In this document: one piece after another, positions 16,482-27,609 of the stretch
Layout of the letters: each line of letters opens with the position of its first letter
How positions within the stretch are numbered: the first letter of the stretch is position 1
Assembly: GCA_021397835.1 (NCBI GenBank)
Contig: JAJFZO010000566.1
Location: forward strand, 4,526,001 to 4,590,000
Length of the DNA: 64,000 nucleotides
Direction of reading: 5' to 3'
Source of the DNA: Moringa oleifera
Taxonomy: Eukaryota > Streptophyta > Magnoliopsida > Brassicales > Moringaceae
Program-made: the position numbers and the translations under genes
The notes under the pieces: model-generated
The model's input: only the letters and a program-made list of their open reading frames with translations
What the model was told of the DNA's origin: nothing
The model's database searches: none

Positions 16482-19102
16482 ATGCGTGTTATTGTAACTT
16501 GAAATGGTGAGTGGTCCGAGTCAAGAAGAAGTTTTGAGTATACTGGTAGGACTATCAAAACTCGAGGTTATGTTGTTCAAAAGGATTTGACACATGCACA
16601 GTTATTGGGTTTAGTTAAATCTTGCATTGATATGGATTTCTCTAATTATGATATTACACTGCACACCATAATGAGGTCCAAGGAAACTGCCGTGAAAATT
16701 GAGTTAGTGAATGATGATGATGTTGAGTTCATGTTGTATGATGATAACATAGTACCCCGTATAATTGTGGATTTGGTAGAGCGACATAATGTTGAGAATA
16801 CACATGGTATATGTGAAGGTGAAAATTCAAAACGAATCAATCAATTAAACTCTTGTATTGGGAGCAATGAGGTTACAGATGCAATCCCCAATGTACAGAC
16901 CCATCCAACTGTTCAAGGTAAAAATTTGGGCATGGAACCATTATTCCATAATGAGACTCCCCAAAACACTCAGAATACTAATGAAATCAACTTAGATGAG
17001 TCGATGGACTATGACGTTGGGTGTGAGTATCCAGTCCCAGATATTAAACCCATTCAACCTATCGAAAAAGAGCAAAGTGAACCCATTTTGGAAGTTGAGC
17101 TTAATGACGAGAAATTGCCTTTTGTACCACGTTCAATCCCACCTTATGTGCCACTTGTATGCCCTGAAGCACATAATAATATAAGTGATGGTGTTAATAA
17201 GAGGTATAGTGTGTTGGGTGCTGAATTACACTACATTGCTTCGGCTTCTACCATGGAATCAATGACTCTGATTGACACCCTTACTAGAGGTCAATTTTTC
17301 TCAAATAAGAAAGAGTTGAAGCGATTTTGGGTTATATATGCATTGACTGAGAACTTTGAATTTAGAGTCACTAGATCTAACAAATCAATATTTGAGATTG
17401 CTTGTAGAGAAGAAAATTGTGCATGGAAGGTCCGTGCTATAAAAGTTGCACAAGGACAATTCTTTCAAATTAGACGTTGTGATTTGACCCACACTTGCAC
17501 AATTGAAGAGTTACATTGACGACATCGACAAGCAACTTTTACCATTATTAGAGAAATTACTGCCCAGTGGTTATCCACAAATGCTAGAATTATTAAGCCG
17601 AAAGATATCATAAGTGACATGAAAGAATTATATGGCATACAAATTTGATATGACAAAGCTTGGAGGGCGAAAGAATACTCATTGTGTCTTACTTATGGTG
17701 ACCCAGTTGAGTCATACCAATAATTACCATCATATTGTCACATGTTACAAATAGCTAATCTAGGAACTAAGGCTCACATATGCATAGAAGATGAGACTAA
17801 TCGATTTAAGTATTGCTTTATAGCTCTTGGACAATCATTAAGAGGGTTTCATTCAATGATTAGACCAGTTATTGCTATCGATGCCACTCATTTGAAAGGA
17901 AGATTTCATAGTGTCATGTTTGTAGCTGTGTCTAAAGATGAAAATGAACAGATATACCCACAGGCATTTGGTTATAGTGACTCGGAAAACTAAGAGGCTT
18001 GGGAATGGTTTTTGGAGCAACTAAAGGAAGCTATTGGTCATGTTGATGACTTGGTTATTATATCGGATCGTCATGCTAGTATTGCAAAGGCCATTGTAAA
18101 TGTCTTCCCCGATTCTTGTCATGGGTTATGTTCTTGGCATATGGCCCAAACTGTAAAGAATAAATTCAAGAGAGAAGAAGTGTCCAAGATAATCTATGGT
18201 GCAGTAAGGACATATCGAGAGTCTGAATTTAGTCAATTTATGACTGAATTACAAGCTAATCACCCTCAAGCATTTGAATATATCATGAATGAAGATCCGA
18301 AGAAATGGTCACGTGTGTATTGCCCTCGAAGACGATACCAACTCATGGCCACTAATATTGCTGAAAGCTTAAATTCATGTCTTCGATTTGTCCGCGAGTT
18401 ACCCGTCATGGCTTTATTGGAATTCGTTAGAAATATGATGCAACGTTGATTTTATGATAGGCACGAGAAAGCTAAGATTTGGAAAGCACAATTAACTGAA
18501 TGGGTCCACTCTTTGATGAATGAAAGACAAAAAGTTTCATTACAGATGACAGCTTCTAACATTGATTGGAATGTATTTATAGTCAAGCACAAGGGTAAAG
18601 AGGTGGTTGTTAACCTCATGGAATGTACTTGCACTTGTAGAGAGTTTCAGACTGATCTGTTGCCATGAACACATGCACTAGCTGCATCCAGGTGACATTT
18701 ATTGTTTGTTGATAATAATTTTTTTATTTTTTATTATTGTTTTAATAACTTCGTTATTTTTCATTTTTTCACAAGGAGTGTAACATTAATTTTATAACAC
18801 TTTGCTCTCACTATTACAAGCAAGAGTACTTAGTAGCAGCATACAATGAGCCAATCTATCCAGTGGGTGACAAGTCTGATTGGAATGTGCTTGAAGACGT
18901 CAAAAATGTAGTTATATTACTGTCGAATAATGGTAAACATGCAGGTCGTCCAAAAAAACAAAGAATACCCTATAGTAGGGAAAGAACACAATAAAAAAAA
19001 TGTTTTAAGTGCAGTCAATATGGACACAATCGATTGACATGTTCAAATCCACAATATCATAATCAAGAAAATCAATCTCAATTAGCGAATTTGTCTGAAT
19101 AG
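16482..19102 (+). pseudogene. mudrA-like MULE transposase, broken by nonsense codons
   Basis: One reading frame runs from the ATG at 16482 (after an intron acceptor ending GCAG) to about 18690, with in-frame stops at 16500, 17517, 17646, 17721, 17991, 18447 and 18666. After a small intron (donor near 18690, acceptor near 18776) a second exon runs to the TAG at 19100, with a stop at 18992. Order: N-terminal PB1-like region; MuDR DNA-binding segment (GQFFSNKKELKRFWVIYA, about 17289); MULE DDE transposase domain with AIDATHLKG and IISDRH (two catalytic Asp regions) and CSWHM; SWIM zinc finger (ECTCTCREF, His in THALAA); and a C-terminal CCHC knuckle CFKCSQYGHNRLTC. Every expected domain is present. 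The protein cannot be made without readthrough, so it is called a pseudogene. Exon 2 join phase is uncertain. Confidence 0.92.
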
Positions 19103-19860
19103 TTGCAACATAGATTACAATTGTGGTGTGATTGGACAAAACACATAGATTTGCATTGTTACCCCTTATTTATCTATAATTGATAATAATATCATTAACT
19201 TATGATATATAATATTTTTTATTATTGTTAATTTATTGTACAATTGAGAAACAAACTTTTGATTTATTATCTTTTGATACCGTCGACTTATCATGTATTT
19301 CAGATTATCACAGGTAATGCACGTAGGAGTACACCAGAATCATATGATAATAACTTATCTCGTTAACGTGAAAAGTCTCATATATCGTGAGATCTTTTTG
19401 ATAAAATCATATGATGATTGTTAGTAGTTCGTACCATCATTTTGATAGAAATCGTATCGTATTGTCTGATTTCGTGACATCTTGCTTATTATTTTTTTTA
19501 TCATCATGTTGTCTAAGTTTTGTAATATATTTTAGTTAAAATCTTATCATTATTACTTTTATTTCGTTTTTTTTTGCTTAAACATAAGATCAGCTTAGTT
19601 TCATAACATCTTTCAGTTAAAATCTTATTATAATTACTCATATCTCATTCTTTCTTATTTTAAATGTAAGATTGGCCTAATTTCGTAACATCTTTCATAT
19701 AAATCATATGATAATTGCTATAATTCAATATTACTTTCTATATATAAAATATACATACAAAAATATAATACAAAATAATTATGTGAAAAATAATGTAAGC
19801 TGTCATTGGGAGTCATCGTTCTCATCAGTTGAGTTAGCAAATATATAAATAATCATGTAC
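19103..19860. other. AT-rich junction between convergent MULE genes
   Basis: Noncoding stretch between the 3' ends of mudrA (+) and the ULP1-type gene (-). It carries repeated TTCGTGACATC/TTCATAACATC and AAATCATATGAT-like words in the plus orientation, related to motifs upstream of mudrA. No ORF or RNA gene was seen. Confidence 0.6.
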
Positions 19861-20764
19861 TTTTTAATTTTTGGCATTTAGGTATCGGTGTAATTCAGTG
19901 GCTTGCCAGCTAATAAATGCTCTATGGCATATAGCATATGAGGGTCGCAATTACCACTTCATAAAAAAAAAAAGTATGTCAATTAGCATGTGTTAAAAAA
20001 CTGATAACATTATAAATGTAAATAAATCAATATGAGTAAAACTTGCGATGTTTTTTGTTGAGGGACTTGAGATTTTGGATGTAATGTGCATGACAATGGA
20101 ACTGTAGGAATTATAACATCAGGTTTGGCGATGAAGTAACCCCCGCATGACGAAAAACTAGAAAGTATGAATCTGAAACAATTTTGCTGTCAAATTCGCA
20201 CTTCTAGTGGCACATGTTGTCGATACGAGTCATAAATGCGCAAACTAAATTTTTACAGATCGATGACAACAATAAGCCAATGCACTCCACTAATATGGCA
20301 TGGCACTAATAGCTGCAATTGCTCATATTTCAGTGAAATAAAATATTGCTAAAATTAATTATTTAAAGTGATGAAGATAATTTTTTTTTTTACCTTATTG
20401 ACAGTGTTTCATGGTGGGCAGCCATCACAAAATGTTCCGCGCACACGCTCTAGAAGACCATCGTCCCATTTGTGGGTGTCCTATTGTGAGTTTGTTGGAG
20501 GACCATCAGCATCTAGATTTACTTGATACTTATTATATATATGAAAAAAACATGTTTACAAAATCATTTGGAAAAAAATGAAGGAGATTGTCAAATAATA
20601 AATAAAAAGCAGTGTAATCAGAAAAGACCAATGAAAATTATCAAAACTTACATAAAGTAAAAGGTCACAAATGCATATATCCTGCTTATATACATTTGAA
20701 AACTCTTTCTGTCGTTTTTTTAGTAGGTATAAATAAGCATCAATGTGCTACAAAAACTAAGTGA

Positions 20765-21190
20765 AAATATCATAAAATATTAAATATAAACAAAAATCAT
20801 AATACTTGATACGAAATCATATAACTTTGGCACGAAATGATGTAATTTAGGCACGAATCATAATACTTAACACGAAATGATGCAATCTAGGCATGAATCA
20901 TAATACTTGACACAAAATGATGCAATCTAAACACGAATCATAATACTTGACACGAAAACATAAATATAGGGATGAATGACTACACATAAAATTATATAAA
21001 ATGAAACATGAATCATAATACTGAGACAAAATCATATAACTGGGCACGAATCGTAATACGTAACATAATAGCATATAAACTAGACATAAATCATAATACT
21101 TGATACAGAAGCATATAACATAGGCATCAATCACAATATTTGATACAAAATATTACACCTAGGTGCAAATCATATAAATTAGACATGATT
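20765..21190 (-). repeat. Degenerate tandem array around CACGAA/CATAATACTTGA
   Basis: About ten imperfect copies of a ~40-base unit whose core on the plus strand reads GCACGAATCATAATACTT-G-CACGAAATGATGCAATCTAG. It lies in a presumed intron of the ULP1-type gene, between the HIDAYLYLL and WIDDS exons. It is not CRISPR-like because there are no unique spacers. Confidence 0.8.
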
Positions 21191-22779
21191 TAGTATGATG
21201 ATGACATACCGAATCATCGATCCATTGATCATTGACCTCAAATGTGTGAAACCACTTGATATTGACAGAATAACCAATATGTACATTGCGACTGCATTAA
21301 AGAAGTCAGTTTGTTATTTATATGATATTTATAAAGAAAATATATGATATTTGTTAAAAAAATTATATATAAGTTAACTCACTATGACATTGATGATCCC
21401 TTCATAAATGCTTCATATTTATTACATATGTCTTCATCCAGCTGCAACTTTGAATCAATCATTTGGTCGGACCTAGCACGTTTATGTTCAGTGGGGTCGA
21501 CGTATGGACTACACGATTGTCTAGATTGCTTATGGGTCCTACAAACTAGTAGCGCATTATCTTCCCTTGGTGTAACGGTAGTTAAGTCCGCTAAACCCTC
21601 CACAACCTCTCTTTCAGCCTCAATGGCTTCATCTCCATCCCCTACGTCCTCACTCCTAACCTCACTTACATTAATAGGTTCTTGAGAATTTTGACCATGA
21701 GCAGCTGAAGGGTGTGCACTGAAAGTTGCATCATTACCACCCTACAAGAGACGAAAAGTTAATTTTACAATGAATTATATTGTAACGAAACTTATGATCT
21801 TGTGTACAAATAAGGATAAAATTACCTCATTTTGGCGTGTGTCAAACTCAGTGCTTGTAGGATCTTGATCAGAGGAGATAACTTGTTGAAGTGCGTTTTG
21901 ATAAAGTATACGACAATCATACGCTCGGTGTGATTGCTCATTATTCTTGCATTCATGAGATTTACCTTCGCCTCTAAGTCATCAAGACGACAGTAAATCT
22001 CAGTATCATTCTCTACACTCTTAGTCTGTGATCTCTCAGCTTGGGATTCTTCACCCATAGCTGCAGTTCTCGTTCTCGTATTCTCTGCTCTAACCTCCTC
22101 CCTGAAATCTATATGTATCCTCTCCGCTTGTTCTCCTCCAACATCCTCCCTTTCTTTTCCCTCTATATCTTCAACCTCAACCTCATCCTCATCCTCATCT
22201 CCATCCTCATTTCTTAGTCGTGAAGTAGTATTGTGTCTAGATCGTCGCTACATTTAATCATCGATCAAACAAATTAATTAATCATCAATTAAAAAAATTA
22301 AATAATGAAAACATAATATACATATATATATATATATATATTAACATATAACTAATATTAATTAAATATTTTAAGGTTTTGTATACATTGTCTACCTTTG
22401 ATAAGGCAGGTAATTTTGTAGGATTTTTTCTTTTTCTAGCCACGAAATTCTCATCATTCTCATCATTTTCACTGGTCGAAGCATTGCTATGCTTATTAAG
22501 CCGAGGCTGTTTTGTTGCACTAAGACGTAGAGGCAACACGCTCTCATCAATTCCCAGGTAATATGAGGCTTCACAATCAGTAGGAGTCGGCTCAAGTCTG
22601 ACATTCACTACCATCTAAAACAATAATCAAATGGTAATTCAAATAACAATTTTTATAAATAAAATTACTTACATATTAATAATTTTAAAATTATGAAAAA
22701 TATAACTAAAAATGTGCAAATGGTGTCACGAAAGTCTAAATTGAAATGAATTTAGACTTTAAAAGATGTCATGTAAATA

Positions 22780-22925
22780 GTAAAACTTAGCACGAACATG
22801 GTAAATCTTGGCATGAAATGATGAATCTTGGCACGAAATGGTAAATCTTAGCATGAAATAGTGAATCTTGGCACGAAAAAGTTAATCTTGGTACGAAAAT
22901 GATAAATCTTGACACGTTTATGTAA
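22780..22925 (-). repeat. Short tandem array, ~21-base unit around TGGCACGAAATGRTGAATCT
   Basis: About six to seven imperfect copies of a unit reading CTTGGCACGAAATGATGAAT on the plus strand lie in another presumed intron of the ULP1-type gene. It shares the GCACGAAATGATG core with the array at 20765-21190. Confidence 0.8.
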
Positions 22926-25318
22926 AAAAAAAAATAAAGACTTCATTATTGCTATAACGATTTCTAAGTGTTGTCACGATAGTATGAATGATACAATGAA
23001 ATAATATATTGCATATGAATTCAATAAATAATGATACGAATTTAAACGTACCTTATTTGTAAAAATTCTCTTACAGTGGCCACTATGTGGCTTATGATCA
23101 AATTTCCACCAACAAATTCAAGGCAATGGTGATCTTACTATTTGTGTGGCATGCTGCTTCGTGCTAGGTATCACCTCAAATGCAAAAATCTTAGAATAAA
23201 AAGATAAGTTAGGTATTGCAAAGTCTTTGAAAAAGTAAATAAAAACATAAAAATAAATAAAAATAGATACAAACAAGTTTAATACCTGTAGTGCCCATAC
23301 AAAACCAAATATGTTGTATGATAATTCCCCACATTGAGTATTTCGAGTGGTTAGAGCGTTTTGAAATACCTCAATGAGTTACAGTAGACTAAGGTACCCA
23401 AGAAAAAGTATTGAATGCTTCTAAGTTATCAACAAGGTGAAAATGCCACTAGGGGATATGTTGTCGCTCATCACTGCCTTTAATGAAGGCATTGAGTAAG
23501 TAAACCAACGCAAGCTTTACTGCATCATTGGAATCTTCATCAAATTCTCCTTCAAGTAGTTTTGACTTAACAGAACTAGTGGTAACCTTGTTCTTCTCAT
23601 CAAAATACTTAGCATGGATGCCAAACTGATTTGGTGCAATTAAATTTGTGTCTGGTAGCTCTCTAAATCTCAACCCGGTAATTAAACAAAATTCTTCCTT
23701 ACCAAAATGTACTTCATGCTTCCCAAGTCGAAACCACATTTCTTCATCATTAGGTTGCTCAATCTATCGAAGTAGTAAATTGTGGACGACTAATCCAGAA
23801 AATATGAAATCCTCATTCACTTCCAAGAAGTTACCAAGGCAGGTGGTATTGAACTTCTGCCTTTGAGAGTCATTCAAAACACATTTTATATTTGATACAA
23901 CATCAGTATCACAGTGCTTCAATACTCTGGCTGAAAGCTTCCAACTCTCTTTAGGAATTAAATATTTCTTAGTAACATCCATCTGTACAGGAAAAAAAAT
24001 AATAATAGATGAATGTGTTAAGGATTTATAAAATGTTAATACGAAATTAAAAAAATTGATACAAAAACTTAAGATGTTGATACGAATTTATGAAAGAAGA
24101 AATAATTTCCTAAAAGTTATTATAATTTTTAATAATACGTTCAGATTCATATGACTTAAACCCAAGTTAACAACATTTGTTTGTAAAATTTAAGGTCAAG
24201 CATCACAAACGAAAGAGTAAAACGCAGATCACGCACATAATACACACTAATATACACACCAATATACCCAATGTTCTCAAAAAAATTAATCAACTACAAA
24301 GTATTGAAAGAAAAATGAAAATAATACACACTGATATACCCAGTCATTAGAGATTCATAAACTAGCAACTTAAATCATTTAAAACATGACACAAGCATTT
24401 AATCAAGTTTACATATACAAAAATAAAAGTAAACATGTAAAAGAAAATGGAGAATCAGACGTCGTAAGAAGATTTGGTTCGTGGGTATCTAAACTGCAAA
24501 AACTCTAAAATTTATACCGAAATAATCATTTTAAAACATATCTTTGTAGATTTTTAATACTTTCAATTGTTCCTCGATGTTTTTAGGTATCAATTTGTAA
24601 AAATAAACACAAAATCACTTAAATCTAGTGAGAGAGATTGCAAGAGACGCGAAGAGATGAAGACACTGTTAGAGAATGGGGGAAAATGTTTGTTTGACTT
24701 TTGGTATTCTTTTTAGTGAGTAAGAATGTAATTGTTACTTTTCGTTAAGGGTAATTTGGTCTGAAACTGTTCAGAAAGTGCTAAAAAACATAAATTCAAA
24801 ATATTGGTTATTTTTGTAAAATCGTATGCGCGGAGTGCTAAATATAAAAATTCCCTTAAATTTTGTATGAATTATTATAAAAAATTTGGGTAAATATCAT
24901 TTAAAATATTAACTTTTACATTATCTCTCAAAACATATACTAAGTTTTAAAATATATCTAAATTAACCTCGACTTTTTAATTTTGCGAAATTAAACCTTA
25001 ATTACAAACGTCATTTAAATTAATTTTTTTCGAGAGGGCATTATCATCCGTTAAATGCTTCATTTCTTTCCCTTCTTCAGAGAAAACATAGAGCCTTATT
25101 GCTCGAAGAGAGAGGAGAGAAAGATAAGAGAAAAAAGAAAAAGAAAATTATAAATCGATCGAGATTTTTTTGTTGAAGAATCGAGTATTAGTGATATATA
25201 TACTAATTGAAGCTGAATTTGTCAAAGGAAAATGAAAGTTCGTCCGAAGGCTTATCCTATCAAACCTTCAAATTTGTCATTGCGGTATTAAGGCAAAATG
25301 ACATACCTCATGAATATT

Positions 25319-26179
25319 AAACATAGCACGATCTTTTGTACATGTTACGATATGTATGATAGATCAAGATTATTCTTTTCAAACACATAAAATCTTCGCA
25401 TTGTTAAGATATATTATCTTTCAAATACATATATGTTAATTTCTTGACCCATCCGAATACTTTTTACTTTTGAAGAACAATGTGTTACCAGAAACACAAG
25501 CTTGGTTATGTAAATCTTATATAGAAAGTGAATAGAACTTTTGAACACATAAAATCTTTGCAGTGTTAAGATACATTATCTTTCAAATACATATATGTTA
25601 ATCTTTTGACCCATCCGAATACTTTTTGCTTTTGAAAAACAATGTGTTACCAAAAACACAAGCTTGGTTATGTAAATCTAATATACAAAGTGAATAGAAC
25701 TTTCGAACACATAAAATCTTCGCAGTGTTAAGATACATTATCTTTCAAATACATACCTGTTAGTCTCTTGACCCATCGAATACTTTTTGCTTTTGAAGAA
25801 CAATGTGTTACCAAAAACACGAGCTTAATTGTGTAAATCTTAGATACAATGTAAAGAGAACTAACCAAAATCAATTGATGGCTGCTTCTGATTCCTTTTT
25901 TAGCCTTTGTGTAAGTAAATCTTAGATACAAATATGAAGAAAGAGCCTGAAGACAAAGAAAGAGAAATCTCAATGAGAAAAAAAGCTCGACGAGAGAGAA
26001 TACTAATACTGTGTGTTATTTTTTTTTTTGAATTTATTTACTTTTTAAAGATATTATTGTTTTTAGTATGAGTATTTTAATCTTAACAGTACATTTAAGT
26101 GTTAAAAATATAAAAATTAATAAAAATAATTTGTTTTATAAAATAAGAGACTCGAGGTACTAATTTTGGCAATTTCCTC
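25319..26179 (-). repeat. MULE right terminal inverted repeat with three tandem subunits
   Basis: This is the reverse complement of the left TIR, with only three copies of the ~160-base unit; the boxes complementary to GGGTCAATAG lie near 25448, 25609 and 25767. The difference in TIR length (about 340 bases) equals about two subunits. The inner edge begins at the reverse complement of GTGCTATGTTT (25319). Confidence 0.9.
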
Positions 26180-27540
26180 TATTTTATACAAGTTTTACAT
26201 AAATTTTTTGTTATTTTTACAAGAATTATATGTATATACATATATATCAATCCTATAAATTATGTTATATATATATATGCACGTTAATATTTATAATAAT
26301 GTTAATTTTATAATAAATAATATATAAATATGAAAACCATTATACATAATATTAAATAAATAATTATATTTAATTAAATAAATAAAATTTTAAAAATTGA
26401 TACATAAAACTTACAAATAAATTGACACTTGTCCATTTAAAAATTATATATATTTTTATTTTATTATTTAAATAAAATATAATTTAAATTAAAAATAACA
26501 TAAGATATATTTATTATTTATTTATTTTTTAAAAAATTATATAATTTTCATATTATAAAATTATGTCATAAAAATTATTAAATCTAACGTAACAAAAAGT
26601 TAAAATATTTTCAACTTATTATTTATTTATTTTTATTATAAACAAAAAATTATGGTACATACATTCAAAAAATATTTTAATTTAATTTAATTTTTATTTA
26701 CATAAATAATTAATAATAATTATTAATTAACTTAATTATATTAATTAAATATAATTTATTAGTGATTTAATTGAGTCAATAACATATTTAAAAATATAAT
26801 AGATTGATCTAAATATAATTTGATTGTGATTTAATTATTAATTCAAAAAAAAAAAAAAAACTTCCCTACCCAACAACCTGTCTCAAAATTTTAAACTTGT
26901 AATCCAAATCATTCAAAATAAATGATCCTAACTCAGACCCAATTGATAAAACAAATGGTACTACCACCCGTTCTAAAATATAAAATAGATATTTTTAACT
27001 CTGTTTTAATTAATTTAATTACCTACTCAAACTCAATTCTTCTTTATTTCATGTAAATAATACAAATTTGATGTATAATGAAAATACAACATGCATCCTT
27101 TTGTTTGGTGATATTATGTGTCGGCGACGCTTTAAAAGTTCAATTTATAGAGTAAAACCTTGGCATTTAAAATCATTTCTCTCTCATAATTTATATAAAA
27201 TAATTTAAAATCCTTTTATGAATCAAATCATAAATGGAAAAACAAAGACAAACAATGATAGATGGAATGGCACTTGTAAGGCCCCAAAAGACTTGTGTTC
27301 ACACTTCAGAATTAGAATATTTCATATGAATTGAATGAAAGAATACCAAGCTTAGTACTGGAAACAGGCTTCCAAAAAAGAAAAAAAGAAAAAAAAGAAA
27401 ATTTCAGGCTCATAGATTGTACAGCAAAAATGATTCCTTGGTAAGGGCAATTCATTCTGCAAATCCAAAGTCTACAATTGCAAACAACAGTTAAAAGATT
27501 ACAAAATAAGAGTGATACTGCCACTGTACTTGTCCGGAAA
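26180..27540. other. Very AT-rich spacer between MULE and VPS13M1
   Basis: From 26200 to about 26880 the sequence is almost entirely A and T, with long AT stretches and an A-run near 26848. No coding feature is seen. The part from about 27300 to 27609 is probably the VPS13M1 3' UTR (minus strand), but no polyadenylation site can be fixed. Whether the AT-rich block is a remnant element or a matrix-attachment-like region is unknown. Confidence 0.6.
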
Positions 27541-27609
27541 CTGGATATGCAGCTTGGGTGGTAGCTCCCACAACAATAGGTCTTGAGTCGAATCCAATGA
27601 TATGGCTGC

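Larger units (their letters stand above)
19870..23982 (-). pseudogene. MULE-borne ULP1-type (C48) cysteine protease gene with DUF1985, decayed
   Basis: Segments in coding order: 23449-23982 gives a DUF1985-like region (CLGNFLEVNEDF, VVHNLLLR, stop at 23764, then MWFRLGKHEVHFGKEEFCLITGLRF) continuing to VDNLEAFNTF with a probable frameshift near 23400; then SYNIFGFVWALQ (about 23285-23385); 23053-23191 (IFAFEVIPS); 22395-22616, 21826-22253 and 21383-21742 (acidic, charged linker); 21211-21296 (WFHTFEVNDQWIDDS); 20653-20752 (HIDAYLYLLKKRQKEF); about 20404-20530; 20054-20345 (GVHWLIVVIDL, stop at 20253, YDS, stop at 20190, VPQQ); and 19870-19960 (GNCDPHMLYAIEHLLAGKPL). Putative catalytic His is at about 20280, Asp about 20229, Gln about 20057 and Cys about 19947, so the full tetrad order is recognisable. 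C48 proteases normally cleave SUMO; the role in MULEs is unknown. Exon edges are approximate. Confidence 0.85.
14929..26179. mobile_element. Mutator-like element (MULE) with mudrA and ULP1-type protease genes
   Basis: The element is bounded by inverted repeats: the left end reads GAGGAAATTGATAAAAATGG and the reverse complement of the right end reads GAGGAAATTGCCAAAATTAG. Homology continues inward for about 1.2 kb on the left (to about 16131) and 0.86 kb on the right (from about 25319). Inside are a plus-strand mudrA-like transposase and a convergent minus-strand ULP1-type cysteine protease gene with a DUF1985 region, both broken by nonsense mutations. MULEs carrying ULP1-like genes are known in plants (KI-MULE/Kaonashi type and melon CUMULE). 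A clean 9-bp target duplication is not visible because both flanks are AT-rich, so the outer ends are uncertain by about 20 bases. The element sits between the EndoU 5' end and the VPS13M1 3' end. Confidence 0.92.

Noticed and set aside
20120..20160. CGGYF motif as the catalytic cysteine of the ULP1-type protease
   Set aside because: It precedes the VPQQ motif, whereas the nucleophile should follow it; GNC near 19947 fits better.
14915..26200. A 9-bp target-site duplication around the MULE
   Set aside because: Candidate words such as ATAAATTTT occur on both sides but not at matching distances from the TIR ends; the flanks are too AT-rich to decide.
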